This document shows positions 8,991 to 19,005 of a stretch of DNA of 64,000 nt, one piece after another. The notes beneath the pieces are model-generated. The model was not told the DNA's origin. It saw only the letters and a program-made list of their open reading frames with translations, and searched no databases. The stretch comes from Myxococcales bacterium (GTDB lineage Bacteria; Myxococcota_A; Polyangia; Haliangiales; Haliangiaceae). Within the stretch, counting starts at the first letter, position 1; every line of letters begins with the position of its first letter. The DNA is taken from assembly GCA_016707895.1 (NCBI GenBank), contig JADJGV010000003.1, forward strand, positions 496,001 through 560,000. The letters are read 5' to 3'. Position numbers and translations under genes: made by a program.

Positions 8991-10057
8991 TGCGGCGCAC
9001 CGCCCTCGGCCTGCTCCTCGTCGCCGCCGCGTGCGGCGACAACCTGGCGCCGGCGGTGATGATCGAGTCGACCGGCGCGGCGTGGATCGCCACCCGCGGC
9101 GCGCCCGACCAGCCGTGGGTCCGCCACGACGGCGCCCGCGCCAGCTTCGACGCCGATCCCACCGGGCGCCCCTACGACGTCGTCGTGGTGTGCCGCGCCG
9201 ACGCCGGCGAGGGCTGGGCGCTGACGGCGGGCTACGAGGACGGGCTGGCGTGGAGCCGCCCGTGCGCGACGCCGGCGGTGCCGACGGTGGCGGTCGGCTT
9301 CGATCTCACCTCGCCCGCCGACGAGGTGCGGGTGCGCGACCGCGTCGGCCTGGCGCCAGCGACCGACGTGCTGGCGGTGCCGGCGGGCGTGTCGGACGTG
9401 GTGGCGGTGACCGGCGGCGCCGGCGCGGTCAGCCGCATCCAGATCCAGCGCGGCCTCGAGTTCACCGCCGATCGGCGGGTCGCGCTCGACGTCGCCGGCC
9501 GGGGCGCCGACCTGGTGCCGGTCGAGGTCACCTTCGACGGCCGCCTGCCGACGACCGCGGTGGTGCGGCTGCTCACCGCGGGCGGCACGGCGATCCCGCT
9601 GTCGACGACCTCGGCGCGGGTGGTGCCGACCGCGCTGGTCTACCCCGGCGACATCCAGTCGGTCGAGGTGACGCTGGGCGACGCCTGGGCCCGCGCCGCG
9701 ATCGACGAACAGGCCGTCGACCTGCCGCCCCCGGGCGCGTCGCCGCGCCTCGCGTTCGCCGGGGCGACCCGGCCGACCTGGAGCTGGCGCCGGGTCGGCA
9801 GCTTCCGCGCCACCCTGGCGCTGATCCCCGACGGGGCCGCCCTGGCGCGGTGGACGCTGTACGCGTACCCCACCGCGCTCGACGCCCGCACCGTCGACGG
9901 CGTCGTCACCCAGGCGCTGGTCGCGCCCGACGTCGCCGGCTGGGATCCGGCGTGGTGGCCGAGCGCGCCGTACAGCTGGCTGGCCCGGCTCACCCGCGAC
10001 CGCGAGGACGGCGGCAGCGAGGGCTTCACGGCGTCGGGCACGATCGCCGCGCCGTGA
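8990..10057 (+). CDS. Putative lipoprotein, 355 aa
   Basis: The N-terminus MRRTALGLLLVAAACGDN is a short lipoprotein signal peptide with lipobox AAAC. The mature part is beta-rich, with repeated Val/Thr-rich strands and Asp/Gly turns, and could contain two or three Ig-like or jelly-roll folds; I cannot assign a family. It is translationally coupled to the preceding hypothetical gene by a one-base stop/start overlap. Location in the cell envelope is inferred from the lipobox. Confidence 0.7.
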   Translation: MRRTALGLLLVAAACGDNLAPAVMIESTGAAWIATRGAPDQPWVRHDGARASFDADPTGRPYDVVVVCRADAGEGWALTAGYEDGLAWSRPCATPAVPTVAVGFDLTSPADEVRVRDRVGLAPATDVLAVPAGVSDVVAVTGGAGAVSRIQIQRGLEFTADRRVALDVAGRGADLVPVEVTFDGRLPTTAVVRLLTAGGTAIPLSTTSARVVPTALVYPGDIQSVEVTLGDAWARAAIDEQAVDLPPPGASPRLAFAGATRPTWSWRRVGSFRATLALIPDGAALARWTLYAYPTALDARTVDGVVTQALVAPDVAGWDPAWWPSAPYSWLARLTRDREDGGSEGFTASGTIAAP

Positions 10058-10070
10058 TCGCCTGCGGCCC

Positions 10071-10099
10071 TTGACGGCGGCGGCGCGACTCACGAACAT
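10071..10099 (+). promoter_or_regulatory. Candidate promoter of SEC-C protein gene
   Basis: TTGACG, a 17-nt spacer and GAACAT, ending nine nt before ATG 10109. The -35 is a five-of-six match to TTGACA; the -10 is weak. Confidence 0.4.
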
Positions 10100-10108
10100 G
10101 CGCGCCTC

Positions 10109-10735
<627 letters not shown>

Positions 10736-10864
10736 TCGCTGGCACAGCCGCGACACGCTGGTGAGTTCTCGGCGTGCCCGTCGAGCGTTGAGCAGCCCGA
10801 CCGGCGCAAGCGCGCGAGATCCGGGAGCGGGTACGCCGGCGCGCGGAGTGCATAGCCGGGAGGC

Positions 10865-11419
10865 ATGCGCGCCGCGATGCTCCCCGTCACCCTGATCGCC
10901 CTCGGCATGGCCGCGTCCACGGCGCGCGCCGATGACCCCACCGCCGAGCCCTCCCCAGCGGCCGAGCGGGTCACCAGCTACCGCAAGTACACGCTGACCG
11001 CCGACGTGCTCTCGCTGAGCCTGATGGTGGCCGGCGGCCTGGCCGAGGGCGAGGGGGGCCGCGACACCGCGGCCTCCAACACGTTGATGGGCGTCGGCTC
11101 GATGGGCGCGGTGTTCGCGACGCCGATCATCCACGGCATCCGCGGCCACTTCGGCCGCAGCCTCGGCAGCCTCGCCCTGCGCTCCGGCCTGGGCGCGCTC
11201 GGCGGCAGCCTCGGCTTCGCCATGGCCGACTGCCGCGGCAGCGACGACATCGTCTGCGGCCTCGACCTCGTCGGCCCCGGCTTGCTCCTCGGGCTCGCCG
11301 CCGCGACCGTCATCGACGCGGCCTACCTGACCGACGAGCGCGACGGCCGCACCGGCTGGGCCCCCCAGCTCGCGGTGACCCACGACCGCGTCCAGGTCGG
11401 CGTCGCCGCGGCGTTCTGA
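10865..11419 (+). CDS. Exported hypothetical protein, 184 aa
   Basis: An N-terminal signal peptide (MRAAMLPVTLIALGMAASTARA) predicts Sec export with cleavage after ARA. The mature region has two or three Gly/Ala-rich hydrophobic segments (about residues 55-75, 78-95 and 135-155) that could be membrane helices or barrel strands, and Cys in DCRGSDDIVCGLD. No family recognised. GGGAGG lies just before the first ATG, which suits the second ATG (10877) better, so the start is uncertain by four codons. Confidence 0.65.
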   Translation: MRAAMLPVTLIALGMAASTARADDPTAEPSPAAERVTSYRKYTLTADVLSLSLMVAGGLAEGEGGRDTAASNTLMGVGSMGAVFATPIIHGIRGHFGRSLGSLALRSGLGALGGSLGFAMADCRGSDDIVCGLDLVGPGLLLGLAAATVIDAAYLTDERDGRTGWAPQLAVTHDRVQVGVAAAF

Positions 11420-11424
11420 TCGCG

Positions 11425-12261
11425 CTACTCGACGACGACCGGGCAGCGCGCGTCGACGGTGGCGAACCGGCGCCGCGCGTAGGTCGACTCGAGGGTCGGC
11501 TTGTTCGGGTTGAGCGACGGGTCGTACGTCCAGATCCACCGCGCGGTCGAGCCGGGTGCGAGCGTGGCCAGCACCGCGCCCCACGGCGCCATCCCGACCA
11601 TGCCGAGCTCGACGGCCGCCGCCCAGCCGCTGTCGTCGAAGCCCGGCTGCTCCCAGCCCGCGGCGAGCGTGTTGGTGACGGCGAAGCCGGCGCCGCTGAG
11701 CACGATCTGCGGATCGCCGTTCACGGTGAAGCGGAGGTCGGCGACGATGCCGCGATCGTAGCCGACCTGGTTCTGCAGGTTCACGCCCTCGACCGCGAGC
11801 ACGTTGGTGCGGCCCGGGTGCGCGTAGATCATCACGTCGTAGCGCTGCGGGTTGCTCCACACCCGCGGCACATCGTCGATCAGCGCGCCGTTGAGCCAGA
11901 CCTTGGTGTTGTCGTCCGAGGTGATCGCGAGGCTGGCGGGGATCAGATCGTTCAGGCCGACCGGGCAGCCGCTGTCGGCGTCGAGCGCGACGGCCGCGTC
12001 GACCGCGACCGCCGCGTCGGCCGTCGACGCATCGACCACGACCGCCGCGTCGGCCGTCGACGCATCGACCACGACCGCCGCGTCGACCGCGACCGCCGCG
12101 TCGACCGCGGGCGCGTCGGGCGCCTCGACGGCGTCGATCGCCGCCGCGTCATCCCCGGCGCGACCGTCGGCGCCGCCATCTCCCGCGGCGGCATCGACGA
12201 TCGCCGTCCCGCCCTCACCACACGCGGCCAGCGCGAGCACCAGGACCCAGCGAGTGCACAT
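11425..12261 (-). CDS. Putative lipoprotein with Ala/Asp/Val repeats
   Basis: A 278-residue protein. A short signal peptide ends in lipobox LAAC. Residues 20-95 are a low-complexity Ala/Asp/Val linker containing the duplicated 11-residue unit AAVVVDASTAD. The C-terminal domain (about 100-278) has the look of a galactose-binding-like jelly roll: the DDNTKVWLNGALIDD and GFDDSGWAAAVELG motifs occur in such carbohydrate-binding modules. A surface lipoprotein that binds glycan is an inference. It ends six bp from the stop of the convergent exported protein gene. Confidence 0.75.
   Translation of the reverse strand: MCTRWVLVLALAACGEGGTAIVDAAAGDGGADGRAGDDAAAIDAVEAPDAPAVDAAVAVDAAVVVDASTADAAVVVDASTADAAVAVDAAVALDADSGCPVGLNDLIPASLAITSDDNTKVWLNGALIDDVPRVWSNPQRYDVMIYAHPGRTNVLAVEGVNLQNQVGYDRGIVADLRFTVNGDPQIVLSGAGFAVTNTLAAGWEQPGFDDSGWAAAVELGMVGMAPWGAVLATLAPGSTARWIWTYDPSLNPNKPTLESTYARRRFATVDARCPVVVE
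12016..12081. repeat. 33-bp tandem duplication in lipoprotein linker
   Basis: Two exact 33-bp copies (12016-12048 and 12049-12081) encode the 11-residue unit AAVVVDASTAD on the minus strand. Partly matching units lie on both sides. The length keeps frame, so copy-number change would only lengthen or shorten the linker. Confidence 0.85.
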
Positions 12262-12297
12262 GGCCCCATGTTCGCACGCGCCCGGCCCGTGCGCGAA

Positions 12298-14232
12298 TCA
12301 CGGCGTCGCGAACGCTTCGCCCAGCGACCGCGACGCGCGCGGCCCGCGCGGCTTGCCGATCGGGTTGATGATCTTGAGGTCGCTGCCGCCGGCGAACGCG
12401 TAGCTGCCGACGTTGTAGTAGCCGTAGACCGTGATGCCGAACGGGTCGGTGCCGGCCACCGTGTGCTGGCCCTCGGAGACCGGGCACGTGACCTGCTCGT
12501 AGTTGACGCCGTGGACCACGCCGATCGGCTCGACCTGGCAGCCGGCGAACTCGCCGAGCGCGCGGCCGTCGACGGTGAAGCTGCCGCTGACCGGCTTGGC
12601 CAGCACGAAGAAGTTGGTGCGGAACGTCGACGGCACCAGGAACACGTAGTCCTTGCGGTGCTGCTCGGCCGACGGGAAGATCACCAGCGACGGATCGCCG
12701 GTGAAGCCGTCGGGCACGCGGTGCTGCGACACCAGCACCTGGCCCAGGGTCACCGCGCCGGTCGCCGACATCGTGAACCCGCGATCGGCGTAGAAGGCCT
12801 TGTGCTCGCCGGCGTTGAGCGTGAACGCGTCGAACGGCGCCGGCAGGTTGGTCGTGATCGCGACGCCGTCCTCGGACGCCAGCACCCGGTACATGTCGGG
12901 CTCGCGGTAGCTGGGGTTGGTCGAGCGCACCGGCGACCGGCTGACCGCGAACTCGCGGCCGAGCGCGGTGGTCGGCAGGAGCTGCTCCTCGAGGTGGTCG
13001 GTGCAGCAGCTCTCGCCGTCCCAGTTGGGCGGATCGGGCGGCATCGCGCCGCCGGTGCCGATGCCGCGCTCGAGGCCGGTGAACACCGCGACCTTCTTGT
13101 CGGAGGTCACCAGCGAGCCCATGAAGTCGCCGTCGCGATCGAGGAAGTTGAAGCACTCCTGGATCGGCACCACCGGCTGGTCGGACTCGAGGTTGACGAC
13201 GTCGTACTTGTTGATCGTGAAGGTGAGCGGCTGGCCGGCCGGCGTCGCGGCGATCGAGAAGCCGGAGTCGCCGGCCGACGCGGTGATCGGGTGGGTGGCG
13301 TTGACGGTCACGCTGGTCTGGTCCTCGACGCCGACGATCGTGATCGACGTGCGGTCGGGGATGCTGCCGTCGAAGCCGAACATGCCGGGCGGCGGGCCGC
13401 ACGGGTTGGCGGTGGGCCAGCCCCAGACGTAGTAGTGGCGGCCCAGCGCCTGGATCGGGATCAAGATCGACGCGTCGTTGGAGTACTGCTGGACGATCGG
13501 GTTGAACTGGTAGGCGACCACCGGGCCGGTGGTGACCAGGTGGTACGCGTGCGGCGAGACGAACGTGCCCGAGCCGCTGTAGCGCGTGTACGCGGCGTTC
13601 TGCCCCATCGTGCCGTCGACCTCGCGCTGCGGCAGGTCGACCTGCTTCGCGGTGCGCGCCGGCGCGACGGTCTGCAACACGACCTGCTCGTTCAGCGCGC
13701 CGACCCGGCCGCCGTTCTTGTAGACGGTGATCTGGACGTCGTAGTCGTTGTTGTTGGCGACGACGATCGAGTACTGCTGCATCGCCGCGTCGTTGGTGAA
13801 GCCCAGCGTCGTCGACGCCTCGTTGTCGAGGTCGGCGGCCCAGAAGTCACAGCCGACGTTGGACGGCTCGGTCAGCGCGCGCTGGCACGGCGTCACGCAG
13901 GTGCCGTTGCCGCACACCGTGCCGGCCGCGCACTGCTCGAGCAGCGTGCCGCCGGTGCCGTCGCTGTTGCACATCCACACCTGATCGATCTCGCCGCAGT
14001 ACACCTGATCGGGGATGCACACCGCGCAGCCGATCTCCTCGATGCACACCTGATCGTTCGTGCACGCGACCGGCACCTGATAGACGCCGTCCGAGATGCA
14101 CTGCTCCCAGCCGAACGCGGTGCAGCGGTTCTGGCAGGCCGGGTTGTCGTCGTCGTCGCCGCTGGCCGAGGGCCCGCAGGCCGCGACCAGCAGTCCGAGC
14201 GCGAGGCTAAGGAACCATAGTCTTGGACGCAT
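12298..14232 (-). CDS. IgGFc-binding-like lipoprotein
   Basis: A 644-residue protein. It has a signal peptide and lipobox (LLVAACGPS), a DDDD patch, then a Cys-rich EGF-like or knottin-like region (residues 30-120, about 18 Cys in CxxxC spacings). The large C-terminal domain resembles the IgGFc-binding N-terminal domain family: ALGRHYYVWGWP, NATHPITA, DRDGDFMGSLVTSDKKVAVFTG, and EEQLLPTTALGREFAVSRSPVR with CCTDHLEEQLLP before it. Such proteins are frequent in myxobacterial exported proteomes; the ligand is unknown. The start is ATG 14232; TATCGT at 14241-14246 (minus strand) ends eight nt upstream. Confidence 0.85.
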   Translation of the reverse strand: MRPRLWFLSLALGLLVAACGPSASGDDDDNPACQNRCTAFGWEQCISDGVYQVPVACTNDQVCIEEIGCAVCIPDQVYCGEIDQVWMCNSDGTGGTLLEQCAAGTVCGNGTCVTPCQRALTEPSNVGCDFWAADLDNEASTTLGFTNDAAMQQYSIVVANNNDYDVQITVYKNGGRVGALNEQVVLQTVAPARTAKQVDLPQREVDGTMGQNAAYTRYSGSGTFVSPHAYHLVTTGPVVAYQFNPIVQQYSNDASILIPIQALGRHYYVWGWPTANPCGPPPGMFGFDGSIPDRTSITIVGVEDQTSVTVNATHPITASAGDSGFSIAATPAGQPLTFTINKYDVVNLESDQPVVPIQECFNFLDRDGDFMGSLVTSDKKVAVFTGLERGIGTGGAMPPDPPNWDGESCCTDHLEEQLLPTTALGREFAVSRSPVRSTNPSYREPDMYRVLASEDGVAITTNLPAPFDAFTLNAGEHKAFYADRGFTMSATGAVTLGQVLVSQHRVPDGFTGDPSLVIFPSAEQHRKDYVFLVPSTFRTNFFVLAKPVSGSFTVDGRALGEFAGCQVEPIGVVHGVNYEQVTCPVSEGQHTVAGTDPFGITVYGYYNVGSYAFAGGSDLKIINPIGKPRGPRASRSLGEAFATP

Positions 14233-14240
14233 GGGGCGGG

Positions 14241-14246
14241 ACGATA
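14241..14246 (-). promoter_or_regulatory. -10-like TATCGT eight nt before start
   Basis: The minus-strand hexamer TATCGT precedes ATG 14232 by eight nt. A TTGCGG lies 19 nt further upstream, a loose -35 spacing. Confidence 0.35.
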
Positions 14247-14350
14247 GCCCCGGCGGGCGGGCGACCCGCAAGCGGACATCGTCTGTCACGCCGTCGAGCG
14301 GCAGCGTGCCGCAGCGGCGCGCCGCACGATCCGCCGGCCGCCGCGGCGCG

Positions 14351-16171
14351 TCAGCGGGCCGCGCTCAGGGCCCGGGCGCTGGCGCGCACCGACGCGGCCA
14401 GCGCGGCGCGATCGACGCTGCGCAGCGCGGCCCGGGCGAACATCGGCATGCCGGGCAGGTCGGCGTGGGCGTCGATCGCGCCGGCCACCGGCGCGCCAGC
14501 GACGGCCCGGGCCTGGTCGAGCCGCACGGTGCCGAGCAAGAAGCCGATCTCGGTGGCGGTGTCGGTGCCGGGGTCGTAGTCGAACGCGACGCCGAACACG
14601 CCGGCGAAGCCGACGTCGAAGGTGAACGGCACGAACCACGCCTGGGGCCACGCGACGACGACCGCGAGGATGTGGCCGTCGGTGGCGCGGCGGCCGAAGA
14701 CCTGCACCAGCTCGCTGGCCGGCTGCCCCGGCTGCGGGTTGGGGTCGCGGCCGGCCATCACGCCGACCGGGGTGGTGACGTACGTCGCGGCGCCGACGGT
14801 CACGGTCATCGTGCCGGCGCCGACCGCCAGCGGGTTGGGCGCGCCCAGCGTGCCGTAGGTGGTGCTGAAGGCCGACTCGACGGTGCCGCGGACGTCGAGG
14901 CAGGGGTACTCGCCCAGCGGCTCGGTCCAGGTCGGGCCGGCGTCGAGCTCGGCGGTGAGCAGCGCGCGGCGGCCGTTGATGAACGCGCGCACGTCGCCCA
15001 GCGCGGCGCGCCAGCCCGGGTCGGTGGCGTCGGCGATCGGGCCGATCAGCGCGACCATGCGATCGACCTCGGCCAGCAGCTCGGCCTCGTTCCACACGGT
15101 CGCCAGCAGCGCGCGCTCGCGGGTCAAGAACCGCGCGCGGCCGGTGGCGGTGCCGTACAGCCGGTTGGCGAGGAAGCCGGCGGCGGCGACCGCGTTGGGG
15201 CCGGTGGCGGGATCGCCGAACGGGTGGTCGGGCTGGAACGTGCCATCGACGCCCCACGGCAAGAGCACGTGCTTGCCGGTGCCGAGGTCGTGGAAGACGA
15301 AGTAGTTGTTGCGGTTCGACGCGTAGCCGTCCCACTGCCCGGTGATCACCTCCATCGCCCAGTACGACTCGAACTGCTCGCGATCGAGCGTCGCCGCGAC
15401 CGCCGCGTCCATGGCCGCGTCGTCGGTGAGCTGCAGCGCGTCGACCAGCGGCGCGAGGTCGCTGCGGTCGCCGGTGCCCTTGGGATCGAAGGTGCCGGTC
15501 CAGCCCGGGCGGAAGTCCGACAGCGTGCCCTCGTAGAGGTTGCCGTCACCGTTGGCGAAGTTGCGGCGGGTGAACTCGTGGTCGACGCTCTCGACGTTGA
15601 CGTAGACGCCGAGGTCGGCGCCGTTGACGCGGACCCGCGCGAAGTTGCAGCGCGACGCCACCAGCCCGGCCTTGCGGAACATCGCGTAGGCCAGGCACTG
15701 ACGGACGTACGCCGGGTCCTGGTTGGCGTTGTTGAGCGTGAGCTTCTCGAGGCCGAGGTAGCGCTGCCCGGCGACGTACTCGTCGAAGTCGAGCTTGAGC
15801 GACGGCTTCTCGGTGTTGAGCGACCCGAGCAGGCCCTTCTTCTTGATGCCGACCTGATCGAGGCGCGTGCCGTCGATGGTGACGGTCGCGGCGAACTTGG
15901 TGAACGGGCTGGGGAACGGCTGGGCCAGGCAGTCGCCCTCGATCATCTCGGTGATCGATCGGGTCTGGACCCGCAGCGCGTCCCAGTCGGCGGGCGCCAT
16001 CGTGATCGCGACGTCGACGATGTGGTCGGGCGCGAACAGCGCGGGCGTCAGGTCGGGGCCAGCGTCGATCGCCGCGTCGGCGCCGCCGTCCGGCGTGGCG
16101 CTGTCGTCGCCTCCGCCACCGCAGGCGGCGAGTGTGGCCAGAACCGACAGGATCAGCGCGCGGCGGGGCAT
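14351..16171 (-). CDS. CotH-kinase-family lipoprotein
   Basis: A 606-residue protein. A signal peptide with lipobox LAACGGGG is followed by an Asp/Ala-rich linker and a CotH-like atypical kinase domain. The diagnostic stretch is visible: GIKKKGLLGS, SLKLDFDEYV, GLEKLTLNNANQDPAYVRQCLAYAMFRKAG, GVYVNVESVDHEFTRRNF, GDGNLYEGT, and NRNNYFVFHD followed by HVLLPWGVDGTF. CotH phosphorylates spore-coat proteins in Bacillus; related proteins in Gram-negatives are exported with unknown targets. The C-terminal 150 residues are beta-rich. A TATCCT hexamer ends six nt before ATG 16171. Confidence 0.88.
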   Translation of the reverse strand: MPRRALILSVLATLAACGGGGDDSATPDGGADAAIDAGPDLTPALFAPDHIVDVAITMAPADWDALRVQTRSITEMIEGDCLAQPFPSPFTKFAATVTIDGTRLDQVGIKKKGLLGSLNTEKPSLKLDFDEYVAGQRYLGLEKLTLNNANQDPAYVRQCLAYAMFRKAGLVASRCNFARVRVNGADLGVYVNVESVDHEFTRRNFANGDGNLYEGTLSDFRPGWTGTFDPKGTGDRSDLAPLVDALQLTDDAAMDAAVAATLDREQFESYWAMEVITGQWDGYASNRNNYFVFHDLGTGKHVLLPWGVDGTFQPDHPFGDPATGPNAVAAAGFLANRLYGTATGRARFLTRERALLATVWNEAELLAEVDRMVALIGPIADATDPGWRAALGDVRAFINGRRALLTAELDAGPTWTEPLGEYPCLDVRGTVESAFSTTYGTLGAPNPLAVGAGTMTVTVGAATYVTTPVGVMAGRDPNPQPGQPASELVQVFGRRATDGHILAVVVAWPQAWFVPFTFDVGFAGVFGVAFDYDPGTDTATEIGFLLGTVRLDQARAVAGAPVAGAIDAHADLPGMPMFARAALRSVDRAALAASVRASARALSAAR

Positions 16172-16177
16172 CCCGCC

Positions 16178-16183
16178 AGGATA
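16178..16183 (-). promoter_or_regulatory. -10-like TATCCT six nt before CotH gene
   Basis: Minus-strand TATCCT, six nt before ATG 16171; the predicted transcript would begin at the start codon. No clear -35 was found. Confidence 0.4.
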
Positions 16184-16212
16184 AGCAACGGGCGTGCCGC
16201 GTGGCCAGTCGC

Positions 16213-17580
16213 TTACTCCAGCGTGAGCTCCAGCCCCAGCGCGGCGCCGTCCGGCACCGCCGGCGTCACGACCATCGCGCGCCCGCCGACGACGTCGACG
16301 CGGCACACCCCGAGGTCGACCGGCGCCGGCATCGCGCCCGCCTGCGGCGGGACCAGCGTCCCGGCCGCGGCGACCCGGATCGTCGCGGGCGACAGGCCGA
16401 TCAGCTCGATGCCGACGCTCGCGGCCGGGCCTGGCGGTGTGGCCCCGAACCGCCCGGCCAGCACCCGGGCCGTCGTCGGCGAGGACGCGACCGCGAGCGC
16501 CGCCGCGCGCGGGTCCGAGGTCGTCACCGGCAGCGCGGGCGCGCCGGGCAACGCCGCGTACAGCCGATGCGCCCAGTAGTTGGCGTGCGGCGTGCGGTTG
16601 TCGCGGCGCAGCAGCCCGTCGAGGCCCGCCCAGCAGTCGCTCCAGCCCTCGCCGGGGACGTCCCAGCAGGCGCGGGTCGCCACATCGATGCCGCCGGCGG
16701 TCAACCCGGCGAGCCAGCCGACCGTCCACCCTGGCAACAGGTGGTCGCGTGGGCTCGAGTACTCGTTGACGTGCAGCTCGGGCGTCGCGCCGGGGAGCCG
16801 CTGGGCGAGGAATTGACGCACCAGCGCGGCGTGCGCCGGCAGGTCGGTCGGCGGATACGCCCCCAGCTCGTGCCACGAGATCGCGTCGAGCCGGATGCCG
16901 AAGCGCGCATCGAGATCTACCAGCAGATCGCCGAGGCTGTGGCCGCCGACGTCGCCGCCGAGGTCGTCGAACGACGGCCCGACGAACCGCGCCTGCGGAT
17001 CGACCGCGCGCACGGCCCGCACGGCGCGGTCGTAGTACTCGAGCAGCTGATCGTAGGAGCCGAGCCACGGCGTCCCGCCCTGCGGCTCGTTCCAGACGTC
17101 GAAGTAGCGGATCGGTCGGCCCGCGTCGAGGTTGGCCCGCGCCACCTGCGCGACGTGCGCCTCGAAGCCCGCCCAGTCCTGCCACGGCCGCGCGTTGCCG
17201 TAGCCACCGCGGCTGTCGGCGTAGCCGTCGGACAGGATGTAGGTCATCGTCGCGCCGAACCCGGCGATCTTTGGGAACACCGTCGCGGCGCCGGTACCGA
17301 ACCGCCAGTACGCCGGCGCCAGCGCCCGCACCGTCGGTTCGTCGAACGTGGCTGTCGAGCCCGGCGCCGGGTCGATGCCGTTGAGGAAGCCCTGCAGCGA
17401 GCGCAGCGGCGGCCCCGGCTGGGTGAGATCCACCACGATCGTCACCGTCGGGGTCGCGACGGGGCACGGGCCGCCGGCGGCGGCGTCACCAGGCGTCGCG
17501 TCGGGCGGGTCGACCTCCGGCCGGCCACCGCACGCCGCGAGTGTGGCCAGAATCGACACCATCGTAGCGAGGCGAGGCAT
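16213..17580 (-). CDS. GH39-like glycoside hydrolase lipoprotein
   Basis: A 455-residue exported enzyme. The signal peptide ends at lipobox LAACGG, then a short linker and a (beta/alpha)8 domain. The clan GH-A catalytic pair is visible: acid/base Glu165 in FDVWNEPQGG and nucleophile Glu273 in LHVNEYSSP, spaced as in GH39 beta-xylosidases and alpha-L-iduronidases. RFGTGAATVFPKIAGFG and the SWHELG motif also fit. The last 110 residues form a beta domain typical of GH39 C-termini. The substrate is unknown. It ends 41 bp before the CotH gene start, so the two may be co-transcribed. Confidence 0.85.
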   Translation of the reverse strand: MPRLATMVSILATLAACGGRPEVDPPDATPGDAAAGGPCPVATPTVTIVVDLTQPGPPLRSLQGFLNGIDPAPGSTATFDEPTVRALAPAYWRFGTGAATVFPKIAGFGATMTYILSDGYADSRGGYGNARPWQDWAGFEAHVAQVARANLDAGRPIRYFDVWNEPQGGTPWLGSYDQLLEYYDRAVRAVRAVDPQARFVGPSFDDLGGDVGGHSLGDLLVDLDARFGIRLDAISWHELGAYPPTDLPAHAALVRQFLAQRLPGATPELHVNEYSSPRDHLLPGWTVGWLAGLTAGGIDVATRACWDVPGEGWSDCWAGLDGLLRRDNRTPHANYWAHRLYAALPGAPALPVTTSDPRAAALAVASSPTTARVLAGRFGATPPGPAASVGIELIGLSPATIRVAAAGTLVPPQAGAMPAPVDLGVCRVDVVGGRAMVVTPAVPDGAALGLELTLE

Positions 17581-17646
17581 GCCCCGATCGCGACAGCAAG
17601 CGCCGTGCCGTGGCCAGGTTCGGCGAGACATGGGAAGCTGGCGTCG

Positions 17647-19005
17647 ATGTGCCGCTCCGCGCTCGTGGTCGCGTTCCTGGCGGTGGCGGTGGCCGGGGCG
17701 CCGGCGCCGGCGCGCGCGGGGGACGATCCGGTCGGCGAGGCCGCGGCCGCGGCGGTGCGCCTGGCCGAGGAGGCCCGCCACCTCGGCGAGACCGCGCGCG
17801 ACGTGCGCGACCTGCTGTACTACCTCTCGGATCCGCGCGGCTTCCAGTACGACTACTACCGGGCCAGCGAGCAGCTCACCAACGATCCGGTGCTCGGCCC
17901 GCTGGCGCACAACCTCGCCGCGCTGTACCGGCACCGCCAGTGGGAGGCCAAGGTGCAAGGCCAGGCGATGGTCGACAGCGCCACGCCGGCGTCGCTCGCC
18001 GTCGGCGCCGGGCTGTCGTGGGACGCGCCGCTGTGCCGGCTGTTCGAGGCCCAGGGCAGCGTCCAGGGGTTCTACGACGACGGCAAGGCCCAGGCGGCGA
18101 TGGCCTACGGCGTCGGCGGCTGTCTGCCGCTGCCGTTCGACACCTTCGAGCTCGGCTACCGCGGCCGCCGCGACGTGCGCAACTCGCTCTTGGCGCGGCC
18201 GATCGCGCTGGGCGAGCGCGCCAGCGGCGACACGGTCTACGCCAACCTGCGCTTCTACCGGTGGCTGTCGGCCGATCACCAGATCGACGTCGCGCCGATG
18301 CGGTTCCAGTTCGACTGGGTCCACGGCGGCGCGACGACGTTCCAGTCGTGGGCGTCGATCCAGCCGGTGTACTGGGCGCGGCGCGGGCGCGGCCTGGGCG
18401 GGCGCGATCAGACGTTCGACTTCATGAAGATCGCGTTCACGACGCTGGGGCTGACCAGCGACGGCGTCGACGACCCGCTGGTCGCCGCGATCTCGCCGCT
18501 GGCGATCGGCGGCGTGCGGCTGGGCGAGCACGTCGCGATCGGCCTCGACGCCGGCTTCGAGATCGGCGAGTTCCATCCGCCCGGCGTGATCGAGGCGGTC
18601 CAGCGCAACGCGCTGCACCTCGACGCCACCGTGCAGGCGCGCCACGGCGGGGCCACCCTCGAGGTCCACGCGATCAACGGCATGTACCCGACCTCGGCCA
18701 ACCAGATCCTCGACGAGGATCGCCTGACCGCCCGGCTCGATGTCGACCGCCCGGCGGCGTGGCTGCGCGCCGACGGGTTCGTCTCGCACGCGCGGCTGTT
18801 GAGCCTGACCCGCTACTCGGAGCGGGTGTGGACCTACGGCGCCGGCGTCGACGGCACGCTGGCGCTGACCGACCACCTGTTCCTGTACGCGCGGGCCGAG
18901 GGCGCCCGCAACGTCGTGGTCGACGAGGACGCCGCGGTCCCCGCCACCGTGCGCGAGCTGCGCGTGACCGCCGGCGTCACCGCCGAGCTGCGCCGGCCGT
19001 TCTGA
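17647..19005 (+). CDS. Exported protein, probable outer-membrane beta-barrel
   Basis: A 452-residue protein. The signal peptide MCRSALVVAFLAVAVAG...ARA is followed by a helical segment with heptad-like Ala/Glu residues (25-100). Next come about 330 residues of alternating hydrophobic/polar strands (SLAVGAGLSWDAPL, TVYANLRFYRW, HQIDVAPMRFQFDW, LHLDATVQARHG), ending in RVTAGVTAELRRPF with the C-terminal Phe typical of outer-membrane proteins. No named family. Its last 29 bp overlap the end of the convergent ATPase gene. Confidence 0.75.
   Translation: MCRSALVVAFLAVAVAGAPAPARAGDDPVGEAAAAAVRLAEEARHLGETARDVRDLLYYLSDPRGFQYDYYRASEQLTNDPVLGPLAHNLAALYRHRQWEAKVQGQAMVDSATPASLAVGAGLSWDAPLCRLFEAQGSVQGFYDDGKAQAAMAYGVGGCLPLPFDTFELGYRGRRDVRNSLLARPIALGERASGDTVYANLRFYRWLSADHQIDVAPMRFQFDWVHGGATTFQSWASIQPVYWARRGRGLGGRDQTFDFMKIAFTTLGLTSDGVDDPLVAAISPLAIGGVRLGEHVAIGLDAGFEIGEFHPPGVIEAVQRNALHLDATVQARHGGATLEVHAINGMYPTSANQILDEDRLTARLDVDRPAAWLRADGFVSHARLLSLTRYSERVWTYGAGVDGTLALTDHLFLYARAEGARNVVVDEDAAVPATVRELRVTAGVTAELRRPF

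Noticed and set aside
11818..14220. An 800-codon plus-strand open frame
   Set aside because: It lies opposite the IgGFc-binding-like and repeat lipoprotein genes, has Val/Asp/Arg-rich low complexity and no recognisable start context.
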